Shown here one piece after another: positions 17,613 through 27,461 of a stretch of 64,000 bases of DNA (positions are counted from its first letter, which is position 1; every line of letters starts with the position of its first letter). Below the pieces are notes generated by a model. That model was not told the DNA's origin. It did not search any database and saw only the letters and a list, made by a program, of their open reading frames with translations. The position numbers and the translations under genes were made by a program. Source of the DNA: Agromyces luteolus (lineage in GTDB: Bacteria > Actinomycetota > Actinomycetes > Actinomycetales > Microbacteriaceae); assembly GCF_009729855.1 (NCBI RefSeq), contig NZ_WODA01000016.1, forward strand, positions 1 through 64,000, in the 5' to 3' direction.

Positions 17613-19562
17613 TCAGTCGTCGCTGCTGACGGTGCCTCCGTTCGTGATGGTCAGCTCGGAGGTCTCGTGGCAGGTTTCGCCGATGTCCTCCTGAGCAGCG
17701 TTGTCGCTGTCGTAGCTCACCTTCCACGAGAAGGAGCCCGACGCCTCGACCGCCGTCGTGTTGGACGTCGACACCTCCTGCGGCGAAGCGCCGCTCACGG
17801 CCTGCGACGTGCTGTAGATGGCCGCATCACCCGAGACCTCGGAGCAGTCGGCGTTGTCGTACAGGTCGAAGTACACCGTGCCCGAGAGGTCTCCGCCGGC
17901 GCTGGCCGAGACCGTCACCGAGTCGTTCGGCACCCAGTTCTGCTCGCTGAACAGCGATGACGGCACGGAACTGACCGTGACGTCCTCGTCCGGGTCGTCG
18001 CACTCGGCGTTGTGCGTGACGTCGTTGTTGTTCGGCGAGTCCGCGTTGTCGTACATCGCGACCCAGTGGTAGTCACCGGCAGCGGTGGCGACGAACTGCG
18101 GGTCGGGCGTGTCGTACGTGCCGTTCCCGTCGACCGGCGTGTCCGCCGGATCCGTCTCGTACGCGACCGTGGAGCAGTCATCCGGTCCGTAGAGGGTGAA
18201 CTTGATCGTCCCTCCTGCTGCCGGGCCGGCGGTGCCGTCCAGGTTGATGACCGGATTCGCCGGCTCCGTGGCGAGCCCACTCAGGTCGGCCGAGTCCGTC
18301 AGCTCGCCGCCGACGAAGACGTCGTCGCCCGCGGTTGTCGCGAGGCTCGGTGTCACGGGGTTCACGACGAAGCACTCGGTTGCGGTCGAGTCGCTCGACC
18401 CCGGGATGCCGTTCGCCGAGTCGCCGCTGAACACCGCGCGCCAGCAGTACCGTCCCGCAGAGGTCACGTAGGCGGTCGGCGACGTCACGGTCGCCGGATA
18501 CGCCGCACCGCCGAGGTTCGTCGAACCGACGCTCGTGCCACCCGTCGTGCAGAGTCCGGGCGCATCCACCTTGCACAGGTGGAACGCGACGGAGCCCGCC
18601 GGTGCGGCGGTGCCGCCGGTGATGTCCACCACGGCGGAGTCCTTGACCGCGACGACGCCCGTACCGATCGAGAGCCCACCGCCCGGGATGTCGGCACCCG
18701 CGCCGGTCTTCGGCGTGGTGACCGTCGTCGACGTGCAGTTGCTGATCGGCGGTGTCGTCGCGAGGATCGTGTCCTTGTAGTCCGCGGTGTCCGAGTTGCC
18801 CGTCACCGTGCTCGGAATCGTGTTGGCGAAGGCGAGGCACTTGGTCTGACCGCCGAAGATGGTGTCGGTCAGGTTGACGGCCGCCTCCCCCCTGAACCCG
18901 TCCGGGCTGTACGCCGCCTGGGACACCGTCGCGTTGAGCTGCATCGGCGCACCCAGGGTCAGGTTCGGCTTCGTGCCGCTCCAGATGCGGAGGTAGAGGT
19001 CGAGGCTGTTGCCCTGCTGGTCCCAGAGGATCATGAAGTCGCCGGCGTCGCGGTTGGCCCACGGGTTGCAGTTCGCGATGAGTTGCGCTTCGCTCGCCGT
19101 CTCGTAGGCGCACGCCTCGGGCGCCTTCTCCTTCATGAACTCGTAGGCGATGAAGCCGCTGCCGGTGTTCTTGTCGCGCTCCCACGCGAAGTAGAGCCAG
19201 TCCTTCCCCGACTCCTGCGCGACCTGGAGCCAGGCTCGCCGCAGGTCGACCTGGGCGTTCGGGTTGGTGAGCCCGAGCGTGGGCAGGGGGTCGTTGTGGA
19301 TGACGCCGATCTTCGTCGAGCTTCCGTTCTCAGGTCCGAGTTCCTTGATGTTCCCGAACGGGTCGTTGATCTCGGCGGGGCCCGGGGCCGGGCTGGTATC
19401 GGGCACGACGCCGTTGATGTCGAACGGACCATCCGCCGCGAGTGCCGGACTCGCGACCATGACCATCGCGATCGTGAGACAGCCCGCCGCGCCTGCAGCG
19501 AGCACGCGCCGAAGCGGCCTTCTCGGCCGCTCGCGCGTTCGGGTTCCGGGTGTGTGGGGCAT
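17613..19562 (-). CDS. Secreted protein with C-terminal Ig-like repeats
   Basis: 649 residues from ATG 19562, chosen because GGAGG lies five bases upstream; a longer in-frame start has no such site. A basic n-region (PRRPLRRV), hydrophobic core and SPALA cleavage site form a signal peptide of about 42 residues. Residues about 45-300 form a domain describing no family I recognise (LYFAWERDKNTGSGFIAYEF, FMILWDQQGNSLDLYLRIW); similar sequence occurs in actinobacterial surface proteins. About three Ig-like repeats follow, each with FxLYxxDxC near the start and paired cysteines. There is no LPXTG or C-terminal membrane helix, so it is probably released or wall-associated without sortase. Monocistronic. 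Confidence 0.8.
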   Translation of the reverse strand: MPHTPGTRTRERPRRPLRRVLAAGAAGCLTIAMVMVASPALAADGPFDINGVVPDTSPAPGPAEINDPFGNIKELGPENGSSTKIGVIHNDPLPTLGLTNPNAQVDLRRAWLQVAQESGKDWLYFAWERDKNTGSGFIAYEFMKEKAPEACAYETASEAQLIANCNPWANRDAGDFMILWDQQGNSLDLYLRIWSGTKPNLTLGAPMQLNATVSQAAYSPDGFRGEAAVNLTDTIFGGQTKCLAFANTIPSTVTGNSDTADYKDTILATTPPISNCTSTTVTTPKTGAGADIPGGGLSIGTGVVAVKDSAVVDITGGTAAPAGSVAFHLCKVDAPGLCTTGGTSVGSTNLGGAAYPATVTSPTAYVTSAGRYCWRAVFSGDSANGIPGSSDSTATECFVVNPVTPSLATTAGDDVFVGGELTDSADLSGLATEPANPVINLDGTAGPAAGGTIKFTLYGPDDCSTVAYETDPADTPVDGNGTYDTPDPQFVATAAGDYHWVAMYDNADSPNNNDVTHNAECDDPDEDVTVSSVPSSLFSEQNWVPNDSVTVSASAGGDLSGTVYFDLYDNADCSEVSGDAAIYSTSQAVSGASPQEVSTSNTTAVEASGSFSWKVSYDSDNAAQEDIGETCHETSELTITNGGTVSSDD

Positions 19563-19822
19563 CATCGCCTCCGGTGTCGCAGCTTCGTCCGGTCCGGGCG
19601 GGCCGGACGGTCCTCTGCGGGGCGACGAGGCGGGTGAGATCGGGTTTCCGTCGGCGCGTCGGGCGAGGTGGGTAGAGCTTCGCCAGGCGTGCATCGCGCC
19701 GTAGGGGAGTTTCAATGCCAGTCGGCACGTTACTCGCGTCGCTGCGAGCCCGCATCCGTTAATGAGGAATACTCATACCCCAGATCGGGGGACGCAGCCG
19801 CCCCACGTGGCAGCATGGTGTC
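19563..19822. other. Divergent promoter region
   Basis: 260 bp between the Ig-like protein gene and a divergent membrane protein gene. It is less GC-rich than its surroundings near 19740-19790 and contains ATGAG-gaata-CTCAT (19762-19776), a short dyad that could be an operator. No gene with a supported start was found; the open frame that extends the Ig-like protein upstream lacks a ribosome binding site. Confidence 0.4.
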
Positions 19823-20326
19823 ATGACCCAGCAGAGTCCCGCCGAGGTCCTCCGCACGAGCTTCGTCACCGAGGAGTCGGTCTACGGCGTGATCCTCGTC
19901 TCGGGCATGATCGTCGTCGCGGGCGGGCACGGCGAGAGCTCGTGGATCGTGTTCTGGACCGTCGTCCTCACGGTCCTCGTGTTCTGGGCCGCCCACGTCT
20001 ACGCCGGCACGGTCGCGCACCACGGCTTCGACGACCACCGCATGGTGAGCCTCGGCGAGGCGTTCCGCGGAGCGCTCCGGCGGTCGTTCGGCATGCTCGT
20101 CGCGGCGCTCATCCCGTCGTCGATCCTGCTGTTCGGCGCCGCGCGCGTCGTGCCCGACCTCCTCGCCATCTGGACGGCGCTCTGGGTCGGCGTCATCGTC
20201 CTCGCCGTGCTGGGGTTCATCGCGTTCCGTCGACGGGGGTCGAGCCTGCTCGTCCAGGTCGCCGGCGCGCTCGGCACGGCCACGTTCGGCATCGCCATGA
20301 TCCTGCTGAAGGCCATCATCCACTGA
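19823..20326 (+). CDS. Small integral membrane protein, unknown function
   Basis: 167 residues with about five hydrophobic helices (approx 20-36, 42-63, 88-108, 114-133, 143-163). The first loop contains TVAHHGFDDHR, rich in histidine and acidic residues, which could bind metal but is not a recognised motif. I do not recognise the family. It begins at ATG 19823 without a clear Shine-Dalgarno and is transcribed toward the next membrane protein gene, 102 bp away. Confidence 0.7.
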   Translation: MTQQSPAEVLRTSFVTEESVYGVILVSGMIVVAGGHGESSWIVFWTVVLTVLVFWAAHVYAGTVAHHGFDDHRMVSLGEAFRGALRRSFGMLVAALIPSSILLFGAARVVPDLLAIWTALWVGVIVLAVLGFIAFRRRGSSLLVQVAGALGTATFGIAMILLKAIIH

Positions 20327-20428
20327 CGACGGATGCCGCGGCACGGCGTGTCACGGGACCATCGTCTTCCCCCGGCCCCCGGTGGTCGATATCGTCGGCA
20401 GCGTGGCCGACCGGGGGAGTGGTGCGCG

Positions 20429-21829
20429 ATGACCGATTCGACGAGTTCCGACGACGACCTGCGCGCGCGGATCGCCGAGCTCGAGGCCGAGAACGCCCGG
20501 CTGCGGGCGGACGCCGCCGAGACGCGCGACCTGTCGGCCGACGTCGCGGCCGCGGCATCCGCCTCGCCCGAGCGCCCGAAGCGCCGCCGCGGCCGGACCG
20601 TCGCCGCGGTCGTGCTGGTGGTGGTGGGCCTGCTGCTCGCGCCCGTCGCGGTGATCAGCGCGTGGGCGCGCGCCGAGCTCGTCGACACCGACCGGTTCGT
20701 GGCGACGTTCGGCCCGCTCGCCGACGACCCCGACGTGCAGGCGTTCCTCGCCGACGAGGTGACCACGGCGATCGAGCAGCAGGTCGACATCCCGCAGCTC
20801 ACCTCCGACCTGTTCGACGGCATCCGCACGCTCGACCTGCCGCCGAGGGCCGAGGACGCGCTGTCGTTGCTCGAAGTCCCGGCCGCGCAGGGCCTCAGCG
20901 CCCTGCTGTCGTCCACCATCGACGGCTTCATCGCCTCCGAGGCGTTCGCGAACGTCTGGGACGCCGCGCTCCGGGCGAGCCACACCCAGTTCGTGGCCGC
21001 CCTGCAGGGCGACCCCGAGGCGATGCTCCAGATCGGCGGCGACGGCACGCTGTCCGTCCAGCTCGGGCCGATCATCGAGGCCGTGAAGGATCGCCTGAGC
21101 GAACAGGGCGTCGGCTTCGCGGCCGCGATCCCCGTGATCGAGGGCAGCGTGCAGATCGCCCAGGCCGACTCCCTCGTGCTCGTGCAGACCGTCTACGCGC
21201 TCGCCGTGGGCGTCGGTACCTGGCTGCCGCTGATCACGCTCCTGATCCTCGCCGCCGGCGTCGTCGTCGCGAAGCGACGCAGCGTCGCGCTCGCCTGGAC
21301 GGCGGGCGGGTTCGCGCTCGTCATGCTCCTGACCCTCGCCGGCTTCGGCACCGGGCGGATCTTCTTCGTCGGCACGGTGAGTCCGACGATCATGACGAGG
21401 GGCGCCGCGGAGGCCATCTTCGGCGGACTCACCGAGCTCATGGTGTCGACGATCACGGCGCTCACGGTGCTCTCGATCGCCCTCGCGATCATCGCCTGGC
21501 TGTCCGGGCCGTGGTCCGCCGCGCGGCGGGTGCGCGGGTTCTCGGACGACACGTTCGGCGCGGTGCGGAAGAGCGCCGCGGATCACGGCATGACGACGGG
21601 TCGGTTCGGCGCCGGGCTGCACCGCTGGCGGGTCGCGGCGTACACGGTGATCGCGGTGATCGCCTCGCTCGTGCTCTGGTTCACGCGCCCGCTCACGGTG
21701 TCGGCCGTGGCCTGGACCGTGGTGATCGCGCTGGTGGCCGTGCTCCTCGTCGAGCTGCTGCGGCGCCCCGAAACGGTCGAGCCCGAACCCGAGGCGGAGC
21801 TCGAGTCCGAACCGCTCGCGAGTCCGTGA
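20429..21829 (+). CDS. Membrane protein with N-terminal coiled coil, unknown function
   Basis: 466 residues from ATG 20429, preceded by GGGGGAG about ten bases upstream; the longer open frame is not used. Residues 10-35 (LRARIAELEAENARLRADAA) form a coiled coil, a basic stretch KRRRGR precedes a membrane helix (about 57-78), and an extracytoplasmic region of about 170 residues begins RAELVDTDRFVATFGPLADD. Five or so membrane helices follow and an acidic EPEPEAELESE tail ends the protein. Similar proteins are common in actinobacteria but have no assigned function. Confidence 0.75.
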   Translation: MTDSTSSDDDLRARIAELEAENARLRADAAETRDLSADVAAAASASPERPKRRRGRTVAAVVLVVVGLLLAPVAVISAWARAELVDTDRFVATFGPLADDPDVQAFLADEVTTAIEQQVDIPQLTSDLFDGIRTLDLPPRAEDALSLLEVPAAQGLSALLSSTIDGFIASEAFANVWDAALRASHTQFVAALQGDPEAMLQIGGDGTLSVQLGPIIEAVKDRLSEQGVGFAAAIPVIEGSVQIAQADSLVLVQTVYALAVGVGTWLPLITLLILAAGVVVAKRRSVALAWTAGGFALVMLLTLAGFGTGRIFFVGTVSPTIMTRGAAEAIFGGLTELMVSTITALTVLSIALAIIAWLSGPWSAARRVRGFSDDTFGAVRKSAADHGMTTGRFGAGLHRWRVAAYTVIAVIASLVLWFTRPLTVSAVAWTVVIALVAVLLVELLRRPETVEPEPEAELESEPLASP

Positions 21830-21919
21830 CACCGCCGGTTCCCGCCGGCTGACGCGCGGGCGCGGCATCCGCTCGCCCGGACCGGGCACGTCGTGCGGGG
21901 CGCCGGGCCGTGCCCGCGT

Positions 21920-21925
21920 TAGGCT
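21920..21925 (+). promoter_or_regulatory. -10 element for leaderless perM-like mRNA
   Basis: TAGGCT ends eight bases before the ATG at 21934; no Shine-Dalgarno is seen. Confidence 0.5.
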
Positions 21926-21933
21926 CGCGTGCG

Positions 21934-23274
21934 ATGAGACGCACGACGATCGCCCTGCTGGCCGCGCTCGAAGCCACGGTCGCGGTGCTCGTCGGCCTCG
22001 GCTTCGCGCTCGTGCCGCTGATGCTGCTCTGGGCGGTCCACTTCGGCCTGGCCGCCCCGGTCGACGCGTTCTTCCGTGCCGCGGCCGACGCGTGGCTCAT
22101 CGGCCACGGCGTCGACGTCGTCGTGCACCTCGATGCGGCGACGGCGGCGACCGTCGGCGTGGCCGGCGCGGATGCGCCGTTCACGATCGGCATCGCCCTG
22201 CTCGGGTTCGCGCTGGTCACGTTCGTCTTCGGCCTGCGCATCGGCCGCCGTGCGACCGCCACCGGCACGCCGATCGTGGGTGCGGTGTCGGCGGTGCTCG
22301 TGACCGGACTGCTCGGCGCCGCGCTCGCGGTGCTGGCGTCGGCGCCGGTCGCCGAACCCGTCGTGTGGCAGGCGGCGGTGCTGCCAGGGCTCGTCATGGG
22401 CGGCGGCGTGCTCGCGGGCGTGATGGTCGCCTTCGGTCGATCCGGTTGGGCGACGGATGCCGCGACGAGCGCCGTGCGCGACCGGCTCGACACGCTCCCG
22501 TTCGTCGCCTGGGCCGGCATCCGCTCGGCGATCCGGATCGGCGTGGGGTCCGCGGTCGGGGTGGTCGGCGTGGCCGCAGCGCTCCTCGCGGTGCGCATCG
22601 TCATCGACCATCCGACGATCATCGGCCTCTCCCAGGCGCTCGGCGCGGGCGTCGACGGCGGCATCGCGATCACGCTGATCGAGCTCGCGCTCCTGCCGAA
22701 CCTCGTCGTCTGGGCCGCGTCGTGGATGCTCGGACCCGGCTTCGCGCTCGGCGCGGGCACGATCGTGTCGCCGAGCGTGACCCTCATCGGGCCGGTCCCG
22801 GGGCTGCCGATCCTCGGCGCGCTCCCGGCCGAGGGGGCGCCGCTCGGCGTGCTCTGGCTCGCGCTGCCCGTGCTCCTCGGCTTCGGCGGGGCGGTGCTGG
22901 TGGGCCGCGGCAAGCGCGAGCGCGACCGCGAGCCGTGGTGGGCGACGCTCTCGGTCGGCGCCGGCGCCGGCGTCGTCGCCGGCCTGGTCCTCGGCGCGCT
23001 CGCGTGGGGGGCCGGCGGGGCGGTCGGACCGGGCAACCTGGCCGAGGTCGGACCCGACCCCCTCCTGGTCGGCGGCGTGGCCGCCGCGAGCGTCGGCGTC
23101 GGGGCGATCGCGGGGGCGTTCGCCGCTCGCGCGCGATCCCGGCAGGGCGACGACGACGAGGCGCCGCGGCGCGACGACCGATGGTCGGAGCCCGCGGACG
23201 ACGGGCGCGACTCGTCCGACGACGTCGAGACGGTCGAGCTCGAGGGCCTGACGCGTGGGAGCCGCGGCCGCTGA
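21934..23274 (+). CDS. perM: DUF6350/PerM-like membrane protein
   Basis: 446 residues with about ten hydrophobic segments and a hydrophilic acidic C-terminus. The block PGFALGAGTIVSPSVTLIGPVPGLPILGALPAEG is the hallmark of DUF6350 proteins. In Mycobacterium tuberculosis the member PerM is needed for cell division and persistence and lies directly before purN-purH; here the same order is kept except for an intervening APC permease gene. The symbol rests on this family and position, not on function. ATG 21934 follows a TAGGCT box. Confidence 0.75.
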   Translation: MRRTTIALLAALEATVAVLVGLGFALVPLMLLWAVHFGLAAPVDAFFRAAADAWLIGHGVDVVVHLDAATAATVGVAGADAPFTIGIALLGFALVTFVFGLRIGRRATATGTPIVGAVSAVLVTGLLGAALAVLASAPVAEPVVWQAAVLPGLVMGGGVLAGVMVAFGRSGWATDAATSAVRDRLDTLPFVAWAGIRSAIRIGVGSAVGVVGVAAALLAVRIVIDHPTIIGLSQALGAGVDGGIAITLIELALLPNLVVWAASWMLGPGFALGAGTIVSPSVTLIGPVPGLPILGALPAEGAPLGVLWLALPVLLGFGGAVLVGRGKRERDREPWWATLSVGAGAGVVAGLVLGALAWGAGGAVGPGNLAEVGPDPLLVGGVAAASVGVGAIAGAFAARARSRQGDDDEAPRRDDRWSEPADDGRDSSDDVETVELEGLTRGSRGR

Positions 23275-23302
23275 GGCGATTTCGGCGCCATCCGGCACCG
23301 TG

Positions 23303-23308
23303 TTATCC
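23303..23308 (+). promoter_or_regulatory. Possible promoter of the APC permease gene
   Basis: TATCCT (approximately 23303-23308) lies in the 133-bp gap after perM, followed by a roughly 90-base leader rich in CG. No riboswitch signature was recognised in the leader. Confidence 0.3.
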
Positions 23309-23407
23309 TCGCGGACAACAAGCCCCCGGATCCCCTGACGCGCTGCGGCGCGCCCCGGCGGCTGCGCACCACCGCGCCACCCCGCACCGCACTCGATGAG
23401 GAGTCAC

Positions 23408-25003
23408 ATGACCGAGACCGCTGCCCGACCGCGGCCCGCCTCCGCCCCCGACCCGGCCACGGCACCCGGCGCCTCCGGCGGACACGACGGCAAGGGCCTC
23501 GCCACCGGAACCCTCGGCCTCTGGGGCTCGACGGTCATCGGCCTCGCCTCCACCGCGCCCGTCTACTCGCTCGCCGCGACGCTCGGCTGGGTCGTGCTCG
23601 CGGTCGGGGCGCAGGCGCCCATCGCGTTCATCATCGCGTTCGCCCCGATGCTCCTCATCGCCTTCGCCTACCGCGAGCTCAACCGCGAGATCCCGGACTG
23701 CGGCACCACGTTCACGTGGGGCACCAGGGCGTTCGGCCCGTGGATCGGCTGGATGGGCGGCTGGGGCGTCGCGGTCGCCGGCGTCGTCGTGCTCGCCAAC
23801 CTCGCGCAGATCGGCGGCATCTACTTCTGGCTGCTCATCGACGAGTCGCTCGCCGAGGACCCGGTCGTCGTGACCGTGACCGGCGTCGTCTTCATCGCCG
23901 CGATGACCTGGATCAGCTGGCGCGGGCTCGAGATCGGCGAGCGCCTGCAGAACGTGCTGCTCGCCATCCAGTACGTCGCGCTCGCCGCGTTCGTCGTGCT
24001 CGTCATCGTGCAGTTCGCCACCGGCACCGCGCCGGCCACCGCCACCCTGCCGAGCCTCGAGTGGTTCAACCCGTTCGGCTTCGAGGACTTCTCGGGCTTC
24101 GTCGAGGCGATCCTGCTCGCCCTCTTCATCTACTGGGGCTGGGACACCTGCCTCGCCCTCAACGAGGAGACGAAGGACCCGAAGCGCACGCCCGGCCGTG
24201 CCGCCGTGCTCACGACCGCGATCCTGCTCGTCACCTACGTCGGCGTCACCGTAGCCGCGATGGCGTACGCGGGCCTCGGCAGCGAGGGCTTCGGGCTCGG
24301 CAACGAGGCCAACGCCGACGACGTGTTCTTCGCACTGAAGGACGCGGTCTTCGGGCCGTGGTCGTGGCTGCTCGTCGTCGCCGTGATGATCTCGGCGGTG
24401 TCGTCGACCCAGACGACGATCCTGCCCACCGCGCGCGGCACCCTCGCGATGGCGGTCTACCGCGCGCTCCCCGAGAAGTTCGCGAGCGTGCACCCGCGGT
24501 TCAGGACTCCGGCGTTCTCGACGCTGCTCATGGGCGCCGTCGCGATCCTCTTCTTCGTCGGGATGTCGCTCATCAGCGACAACCTCATGCAGGACACGAT
24601 CCTCTCGCTCGGCCTCGCGATCGCGTTCTACTACGCGATCACCGGGTTCGCGTGCGTCTGGTACTTCCGGAGGACGCTGCGCGACAGCGCCCGCAACCTG
24701 TGGTTCCGCGGCATCCTGCCCTTCATCGGCGCGCTGCTGCTCTCGGCGGCGTTCGTGTTCTCGGTCGTCGACATGCTCGACCCCGACTACGGGTACACCG
24801 TGCTCTTCGGCGTCGGCGGGGTCTTCGTGGTGGGGGTCGGGTCGCTCGCGCTCGGCGTCGTGCTCATGCTCGTGTGGGCCGCGTTCCCGGCTTCGCGGCC
24901 GTTCTTCCGCGGCGAGTCCCTGAACGAGGAGACCGAGGTCCTCGTGCCCGACGAGGACGAGCTCGTCATCGCCGAGGCGGAGCGTCAGGTCGCGGGCCGG
25001 TAG
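23408..25003 (+). CDS. APC-superfamily amino acid permease
   Basis: 531 residues from ATG 23408, preceded by GAGGAG four bases upstream. A disordered Ala/Pro N-terminus leads to about 12 membrane helices. The first helix has [22 protein letters not shown] and the third segment [28 protein letters not shown], both typical of amino acid/polyamine antiporter-like permeases; [16 protein letters not shown] is the conserved cytoplasmic loop. Substrate cannot be assigned. It stands between perM and purN, which are neighbours in other actinobacteria, and ends with its own strong hairpin. Confidence 0.88.
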   Translation: MTETAARPRPASAPDPATAPGASGGHDGKGLATGTLGLWGSTVIGLASTAPVYSLAATLGWVVLAVGAQAPIAFIIAFAPMLLIAFAYRELNREIPDCGTTFTWGTRAFGPWIGWMGGWGVAVAGVVVLANLAQIGGIYFWLLIDESLAEDPVVVTVTGVVFIAAMTWISWRGLEIGERLQNVLLAIQYVALAAFVVLVIVQFATGTAPATATLPSLEWFNPFGFEDFSGFVEAILLALFIYWGWDTCLALNEETKDPKRTPGRAAVLTTAILLVTYVGVTVAAMAYAGLGSEGFGLGNEANADDVFFALKDAVFGPWSWLLVVAVMISAVSSTQTTILPTARGTLAMAVYRALPEKFASVHPRFRTPAFSTLLMGAVAILFFVGMSLISDNLMQDTILSLGLAIAFYYAITGFACVWYFRRTLRDSARNLWFRGILPFIGALLLSAAFVFSVVDMLDPDYGYTVLFGVGGVFVVGVGSLALGVVLMLVWAAFPASRPFFRGESLNEETEVLVPDEDELVIAEAERQVAGR

Positions 25004-25019
25004 TCCCGGTCCGGCACGG

Positions 25020-25058
25020 CGAGCGGATGCCGCGGCGCGAGCCCGCGGCATCCGCTCG
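25020..25058 (+). terminator. Terminator hairpin after the APC permease gene
   Basis: CGAGCGGATGCCGCGG (25020-25035) pairs over 16 bp with 25043-25058 around a seven-base loop. Both arms contain the GGATGCC/GGCATCC word that recurs through the window. Confidence 0.75.
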
Positions 25059-25137
25059 CGTCGTCCCGGGCACGGGTGCCGGTCGACTGCGCAGCTGCGC
25101 GGGAGGGCCCGTGTCATCCGCTCACCTGCGCGACGGG

Positions 25138-25143
25138 TACCCT
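25138..25143 (+). promoter_or_regulatory. -10 element for leaderless purN-purH mRNA
   Basis: TACCCT ends six bases before the purN GTG at 25150, so transcription is expected to begin at the start codon. Confidence 0.55.
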
Positions 25144-25149
25144 CGTAGG

Positions 25150-25743
25150 GTGCTGAAGCTCGTCGTGCTGATCTCGGGCACGGGATCGAACCTCCGCGCG
25201 CTCCTGGAGGCGTCGGAGGACGCCGAGTTCCCCGCGAGGGTCGTCGCCATCGGCGCCGACCGCGACTGCGAGGGGCTGGCGCTCGGCGAGGAGTTCGGGA
25301 TCCCGGCCTTCACCGTCCCCTTCACCGCCTACGACTCGCGAGACGAGTGGGGCGAGGCGCTCATCGAGCAGGTCCGCGCGTGGGGCGCCGACCTCGTGAT
25401 CCTGTCGGGGCTCATGCGCCTCGTGCCGCCCGCCGTCGTCGACGCGTTCAGCCCGAACCTCATCAACACGCACCCCGCGTACCTGCCGGAGTTCCCCGGC
25501 GCGCACGGCGTGCGCGACGCGCTCGCCGCGGGCGCCACCGAGACCGGTGCGAGCCTCATCGTCGTCGACAACTCCGTCGACGGCGGCCCGATCATCGCGC
25601 AGGAGCGCGTGCCGGTGCTGCCCGACGACACCGAGTCGACGCTCCACGACCGCATCAAGCCCGTCGAGCGGCGCCTGCTCATCCGGGCCGTCCTCGACAT
25701 CGCCAACTCGCACCTCGACCTGAAGGAGCTCGCTGCCTCATGA
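25150..25743 (+). CDS. purN: Phosphoribosylglycinamide formyltransferase
   Basis: 197 residues. It uses 10-formyltetrahydrofolate to formylate GAR in purine synthesis. N-terminal [18 protein letters not shown] is the phosphoribosyl-binding strand; [24 protein letters not shown] carries the catalytic Asn and His; [17 protein letters not shown] has the catalytic Asp. GTG 25150 is the only start that keeps the usual N-terminus. purH begins inside its stop codon (ATGA). Confidence 0.95.
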   Translation: MLKLVVLISGTGSNLRALLEASEDAEFPARVVAIGADRDCEGLALGEEFGIPAFTVPFTAYDSRDEWGEALIEQVRAWGADLVILSGLMRLVPPAVVDAFSPNLINTHPAYLPEFPGAHGVRDALAAGATETGASLIVVDNSVDGGPIIAQERVPVLPDDTESTLHDRIKPVERRLLIRAVLDIANSHLDLKELAAS

Positions 25744-27350
25744 GCGGAGCACGCATCGACCCGGGCCTCTACCGCGAGCGGGACCTCGTGTCCGTCAAGC
25801 GGGCGCTCATCGCCGTGAGCGACAAGACCGGGCTCGTGGAACTCGCCTCGGCGCTCGTCGATGCCGGCGTCGAGATCGTCTCGACGGGCGGCACGTCGAA
25901 GGCGATCGCCGACGCGGGCCTCCCCGTGACGCAGGTCGCCGACGTCACCGGCTACCCCGAGCACCTCGACGGTCGCGTGCGCACGCTGCACCCCGCCGTG
26001 CACTCGGGCCTCCTCGCCGACCTGCGGCTCGAGCACCACGAGCGCGAACTCGCGCAGCTCGCGATCGCGCCGTACGAGCTCGTCGTCGTGAACCTCTACC
26101 CCTTCGTCGAGACCGTCGCCTCGGGCGCCGAGGCCGACGAGATCGTCGAGCAGATCGACATCGGCGGGCCCGCGATGGTGCGCGCCTCGGCGAAGAACCA
26201 CGCCAACGTCGCCGTCGTCGTCTCGCCCGACCGCTACGGCGAGGTCGTCTCCGCCGTGCGCGACGGCGGCACCACGCTCGCGCAGCGCCGCGACCTCGCG
26301 CGCGAGGCGTTCCGCCACACGGCGACCTACGACATCGCCGTGGCCTCGTGGATCGGCAGCGTCGTCGCGCCCGACCAGGCGGTCGAGGAGTCGCCGTTCC
26401 CCGCGTGGGTCGGCGCGGCCTGGACCAAGGACGCCGACCTCCGCTACGGCGAGAACGCGCACCAGAAGGCCGCGCGCTACTCGGCCGTCGGCGGCCGCCC
26501 GGGCATCGCCCAGGCGCGGCAGCTGCACGGCAAGGAGATGTCGTACAACAACTACGTCGACGCGGATGCCGCGGTGCGGGCCGCGTACGACTTCGACGCG
26601 CCGGCCGTGGCGATCATCAAGCACGCCAACCCGTGCGGCATCGCCGTTGCGGCATCCGGTGCGGCCGACCCGATCGCCGACGCCCACCGTCGAGCGCACG
26701 AGTGCGACCCCGTCTCCGCCTTCGGCGGCGTCATCGCGGCCAACCGCACGGTCACGCGCGAGATGGCCGAGACCGTCTCGGGCATCTTCACCGAGGTGCT
26801 CGTGGCGCCGGGCTTCGAGCCCGAGGCGGTCGAGGTCCTCACGCAGAAGAAGAACCTCCGCCTGCTCGAGCTGCCCGCGGGCTTCTCGCCGCCGGTCACC
26901 GAGATCCGCCAGGTCTCCGGCGGGCTGCTGCTGCAGCAGGCCGACCGGTCGTTCGCGCCCGCCGCCGACTGGACGCTCGCCGCCGGCGACCCGGCCGACG
27001 AGGCGACGCTCGCCGACCTCGAGTTCGCGTGGCGCGCATGCCGGGCGGTCAAGTCGAACGCGATCCTGCTCGCCTCCGGCGGCGCCTCGGTGGGCGTCGG
27101 CATGGGCCAGGTCAACCGCGTCGACTCGTGCAAGCTGGCCGTCGAGCGTGCGGGCGACCGTGCGGCCGGGTCGGTCGCGGCATCCGATGCGTTCTTCCCC
27201 TTCGCCGACGGCCTGCAGATCCTGCTCGACGCGGGCGTGACCGCGGTTGTGCAGCCCGGCGGATCGGTGCGCGACGAGGAGGTCGTCGCCGCCGCGAAGG
27301 CCGCCGGCGTGACCATGTACTTCACGGGCGAGCGGCACTTCTTCCACTGA
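25740..27350 (+). CDS. purH: Bifunctional AICAR transformylase/IMP cyclohydrolase
   Basis: 536 residues. The N-terminal MGS-like cyclohydrolase domain ([18 protein letters not shown], then [14 protein letters not shown] and HPAVHSGLL) is followed by the AICARFT domain ([25 protein letters not shown] with the catalytic Lys-His, and [12 protein letters not shown]). It catalyses the last two steps to IMP with 10-formyltetrahydrofolate. It overlaps purN by four bases. A short inverted repeat follows the stop. Confidence 0.96.
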   Translation: MSGARIDPGLYRERDLVSVKRALIAVSDKTGLVELASALVDAGVEIVSTGGTSKAIADAGLPVTQVADVTGYPEHLDGRVRTLHPAVHSGLLADLRLEHHERELAQLAIAPYELVVVNLYPFVETVASGAEADEIVEQIDIGGPAMVRASAKNHANVAVVVSPDRYGEVVSAVRDGGTTLAQRRDLAREAFRHTATYDIAVASWIGSVVAPDQAVEESPFPAWVGAAWTKDADLRYGENAHQKAARYSAVGGRPGIAQARQLHGKEMSYNNYVDADAAVRAAYDFDAPAVAIIKHANPCGIAVAASGAADPIADAHRRAHECDPVSAFGGVIAANRTVTREMAETVSGIFTEVLVAPGFEPEAVEVLTQKKNLRLLELPAGFSPPVTEIRQVSGGLLLQQADRSFAPAADWTLAAGDPADEATLADLEFAWRACRAVKSNAILLASGGASVGVGMGQVNRVDSCKLAVERAGDRAAGSVAASDAFFPFADGLQILLDAGVTAVVQPGGSVRDEEVVAAAKAAGVTMYFTGERHFFH

Positions 27351-27361
27351 CGCCGGGGCGG

Positions 27362-27384
27362 CGCCGCGGGGTGCCTCCGCGGCG
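27362..27384 (+). terminator. Weak hairpin after purH
   Basis: CGCCGCGG (27362-27369) pairs with CCGCGGCG (27377-27384) around seven bases. It may terminate purNH but is short, and the next promoter begins two bases later. Confidence 0.4.
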
Positions 27385-27385
27385 G

Positions 27386-27391
27386 TACGCT
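27386..27391 (+). promoter_or_regulatory. -10 element of the amino acid dehydrogenase gene
   Basis: TACGCT lies about 70 bases before the start codon, leaving a normal leader with a Shine-Dalgarno (AAGGAG, 27449-27454). Confidence 0.4.
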
Positions 27392-27461
27392 TGAGGTGAG
27401 GGCGCCCACGAAGCGCCCGCACAGCCGCGCCCACAAGGCGATGAAGTCAAGGAGCCGATCG

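Noticed and set aside
19563..19715. Longer N-terminus for the Ig-like secreted protein
   Set aside because: It would put 51 residues before the signal peptide; GGAGG lies five bases before ATG 19562 instead.
23309..23407. Riboswitch in the APC permease leader
   Set aside because: The leader is about 90 bases and CG-rich but matches no aptamer core I know.
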